From SB21 sp964415295 (GTDB taxonomy: Bacteria > CLD3 > SB21), in NCBI GenBank assembly GCA_964415295.1, contig CAYPYN010000021.1, positions 1-8,203 of the forward strand: a stretch of DNA of 8,203 bases. Direction: 5' to 3'. Of the stretch, positions 6,275-8,203 are shown piece by piece. Made by a program: the position numbers and the translations under genes. The notes under the pieces are model-generated. The model worked only from the letters and a program-made list of their open reading frames with translations. It was not told where the DNA came from and did not search any database. The number at the start of each line of letters is the position of its first letter. Position 1 is the first letter of the stretch.

Positions 6275-7122
6275 ACGTACTCCCCATCGGCTGAAGACTG
6301 CCTGACCGACTCAGAACCCGACGCCGACAACACCCGATCCAAACGGGCGACCACCTGCTCGATGGGCGCCTGGAGTCGGACCGTCCGCCCCAGGAGCACG
6401 GCCCCCCGTTCGGACGCCGCCTCCCACCATTCCGGCCCATCGATACAGAGCACGCGACGATGGGGGTCCAACCGGCGCAACGCAACGTGGGCCGCCTCGT
6501 CGTCCAACAGCGCCGCCGGGCTGCGAAAATAGCTCGAGCCCAACCGCCCGATCGCGTAAGCGCCGCGTTCCGTCGTCAGCGTGAACTGGGAAAATCCGTA
6601 ACGGGCATAGACTTCGTCCGCCTCCCCCAGGTAGGTCGACGTCCACACGGACCGGCCATCCGTCCCTGCTGCAACGGGCAGGGCCATCAGCAGACGTCTT
6701 GCGACCGGCTCCAGGCCGAGCGATCGATACCAGGTCGCGGCGCGGATATTGTCCTCGTACACATCCACTGAGAGACCGCGGATTCCGGCCTGTTCCATGA
6801 CAGCCATCCCCCGCGCCCATAACGACGTACCTACCCGACGGCCCTGTGTCGACGGGTGCACGAACAAGTGGTTGAGGAACAAGTCTTCCCCCTCGTACCG
6901 CCAGGCCGACATCCCGACAATATGCCCTCCGACCTCGGCCACCAGAAATCGGTTCGCCGACTCGGATGTCATCTGATCGCGAAGAAAATGATCGAGCCCC
7001 GTACCTCCGAGAATCGTCGTCTCCCGCATGAGCGGGCTCGAAGCCGCGCGAACGACCGCGGCCATGGCGGCACTGTCGTCCGGCAACGCCGGCCTGATGA
7101 CGGGAGGGGCAGCCCGAACCAT
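6271..7122 (-). CDS. GNAT family N-acetyltransferase with extra C-terminal domain
   Basis: A 283-residue cytosolic protein. Residues about 8-145 form a GNAT domain: LFVHPSTQGRRVGTSL (86-101) contains the acetyl-CoA-binding Q-x-x-x-G-x motif A pattern, and VDVYEDNIRAATWYRSLGL (119-137) is motif B. Residues about 155-283 have no confident assignment. Their pattern (an IGRLG segment, then DDEAA, then a hydrophobic strand ending in IDGP) is reminiscent of the degenerate second GNAT domain seen in some tandem GNAT proteins. Its place between a FemAB-like transferase and a sugar aminotransferase suggests it acylates an amino sugar, but that is inference; a free amino acid or protein N-terminus is possible. 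The ATG at 7122 has only a weak GAGAG upstream. The stop overlaps the next gene's start by ATGA. Confidence 0.85.
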   Translation of the reverse strand: MVRAAPPVIRPALPDDSAAMAAVVRAASSPLMRETTILGGTGLDHFLRDQMTSESANRFLVAEVGGHIVGMSAWRYEGEDLFLNHLFVHPSTQGRRVGTSLWARGMAVMEQAGIRGLSVDVYEDNIRAATWYRSLGLEPVARRLLMALPVAAGTDGRSVWTSTYLGEADEVYARYGFSQFTLTTERGAYAIGRLGSSYFRSPAALLDDEAAHVALRRLDPHRRVLCIDGPEWWEAASERGAVLLGRTVRLQAPIEQVVARLDRVLSASGSESVRQSSADGEYV

Positions 7123-7203
7123 CGATGCACCACTCTCTCGCGGGTGATGGAATTCGAAACTCAGAGGTCCGTTACTGGAGATTAGAAACGAGGGCAGCCG
7201 GAG

Positions 7204-8203
7204 TCAGGCTTCTACCTCTGGCTCCTGCGTGACCGCTGTGGCCGCCGGGACCGGCGGCAAATGGGGTGCATGGGGGACGGCCCGCCGATAGGCAGGGAAA
7301 AAGTTGGCCGGGATCGAGTGGTCTCCCCCGGCTTGTGTCGCCGCCACGCGGGACAGACTTTCATACTTGGATTGATCCACGATCAGGCGGTAAGAGTAGA
7401 AATCCGCCCGAGCATCGGAAAATCCCGCCTTGAAGTGGAACAACGAATCGTACGCGCCGCCGACTCCACCGCCCAGATGCAAGACGCGGTTCAATCGTTC
7501 CTGCGACCAGGCACGCATGAAAGGGATAATGAGCTTATTGGGTCCCAGGCGCAGGTACTCCGTCGCCGTCGCCGACAGGTGATAATGCACCAAGCCACCC
7601 ATCTCGACGAAAATGCCGCCCGCCACCACCGATCCTGTCTGGGACCGAACACAACAGAGATGCATGGCAGGACCGAGAATGGTCTTCAGGTCGGTGAAAT
7701 ATTGCTCCGAATACAGACAGGTCACCGCCCCCACCCGCAGCATGGTGTCACGGTAGAGTGCCGCGAATTCTCCCAAGCGCGCCCAGTCGTCGACCGACAC
7801 GTCAAAACCATCCTGGACCAACCGCTGGTAATTCTGTTTGTGATTCCTTCGCACCTGCTTCCAGAACTCATCCTGCGTGAGGGACAGGTCGAGATAGATG
7901 GTCGGTCCATGGTGCACCAACTGCCCGAATCGGCACAGGTCTCCCTTGTTAAGCTCTGAGAAGGGATGGAGGCGGAAGAATGCCGACACTATGCTGCGTT
8001 CCTTTGCCAGCGCGGAGAAGGCCTCGATAAAGGTCGGCAATTGCTCCTGTGTCGGAGCCACCAGCGGCGTGGAATACCCGTAGGGCGAGACGCAATCGCA
8101 CCAGCCGGGAGAGGCATTCAGCGACTCCGGCAGGGGACGAATGATCAGGGGGGCTAAAAACGAAGCGCCGCGATACTGGGCGTAGAAGGCCATGGGGATC
8201 CCG
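7204..8203 (-). CDS. FemAB-like GNAT-fold acyl/aminoacyl transferase, 5' end off the window
   Basis: Member of the FemAB-like/Acetyltransf_6 group, related to enzymes that add amino acids to peptidoglycan precursors and found in many exopolysaccharide loci. Numbering from the ATG at 8193, visible landmarks are VSPYGYSTPLV (35-45), RRNHKQNYQRLVQDGF (115-130), the ATEYLRLGPNK segment (210-220), and HLGGGVGGAYDSLFHFKAGF (239-258), where the family's LGGG and F-K-x-G-F lie. Residues about 305-329 form a proline- and alanine-rich tail. The frame stays open to the right edge, and the protein starting at 8193 would begin inside what looks like an early beta-strand (AFYAQYRGASFLAPLIIRPL), so the true start is probably outside the window and the ATG at 8193 internal. 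It ends 81 bases before the GNAT gene, same strand. The acceptor, peptidoglycan or polysaccharide, is not determined by sequence. Confidence 0.85.
   Translation of the reverse strand, partial: GIPMAFYAQYRGASFLAPLIIRPLPESLNASPGWCDCVSPYGYSTPLVAPTQEQLPTFIEAFSALAKERSIVSAFFRLHPFSELNKGDLCRFGQLVHHGPTIYLDLSLTQDEFWKQVRRNHKQNYQRLVQDGFDVSVDDWARLGEFAALYRDTMLRVGAVTCLYSEQYFTDLKTILGPAMHLCCVRSQTGSVVAGGIFVEMGGLVHYHLSATATEYLRLGPNKLIIPFMRAWSQERLNRVLHLGGGVGGAYDSLFHFKAGFSDARADFYSYRLIVDQSKYESLSRVAATQAGGDHSIPANFFPAYRRAVPHAPHLPPVPAATAVTQEPEVEA

Noticed and set aside
7123..7203. Terminator between the FemAB-like and GNAT genes
   Set aside because: No clear stem-loop with a T-tract on the minus strand; the genes are likely co-transcribed.

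Overview
The window is a compact, GC-rich stretch in which all eight recognisable genes lie on the minus strand, so transcription runs from the right edge to the left edge. No RNA gene, insertion sequence, CRISPR array or plus-strand gene is supported, and no gap without a gene reaches 100 bases. The content is a surface-polysaccharide (EPS, capsule or O-antigen type) locus of a Gram-negative bacterium. Two secreted outer-membrane polysaccharide export (OPX/SLBB) proteins imply an outer membrane. High GC together with SLBB-rich export proteins would fit Nitrospirota (Nitrospira-like) or a similar lineage, but that is inference only.

In transcription order: (1) 8203-7204, a FemAB-like GNAT-fold acyl or aminoacyl transferase, open at the right edge. 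(2) 7122-6271, a GNAT acetyltransferase with an unassigned C-terminal half. (3) 6274-5795, a small FMN-binding flavin reductase-like protein whose start overlaps the GNAT stop as ATGA. (4) 5729-4611, a PLP-dependent DegT/DnrJ/EryC1/StrS sugar aminotransferase, probably with a GTG start. (5) 4582-3953, a one-pass DUF218 (SanA/YdcF-like) protein. (6) 3860-1818, a long membrane-anchored CapD/WbpM/PglF-type nucleotide-sugar 4,6-dehydratase. (7) 1936-1163, an OPX protein with two SLBB domains. (8) 1096 to the left edge, a second OPX protein with at least four tandem SLBB domains, truncated by the window.

These read as one pathway. The dehydratase makes a 4-keto-6-deoxy sugar nucleotide, the aminotransferase can convert the 4-keto group to an amine, and the GNAT and/or FemAB-like enzymes could acylate that amine. 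The OPX proteins would export the finished polymer. The flavin reductase-like protein is the odd member. It may serve a flavin-dependent oxidation of the sugar, or of a partner encoded outside the window. Glycosyltransferases, a flippase or polymerase and a Wzc-like co-polymerase are not in the window and would be expected alongside.

The most unusual points are the tandem paralogous SLBB genes with SLBB expansion in one copy, the ATGA-coupled GNAT and flavin reductase pair, the 119-base out-of-frame overlap between the dehydratase and the first OPX gene, and altered signature residues in the aminotransferase.
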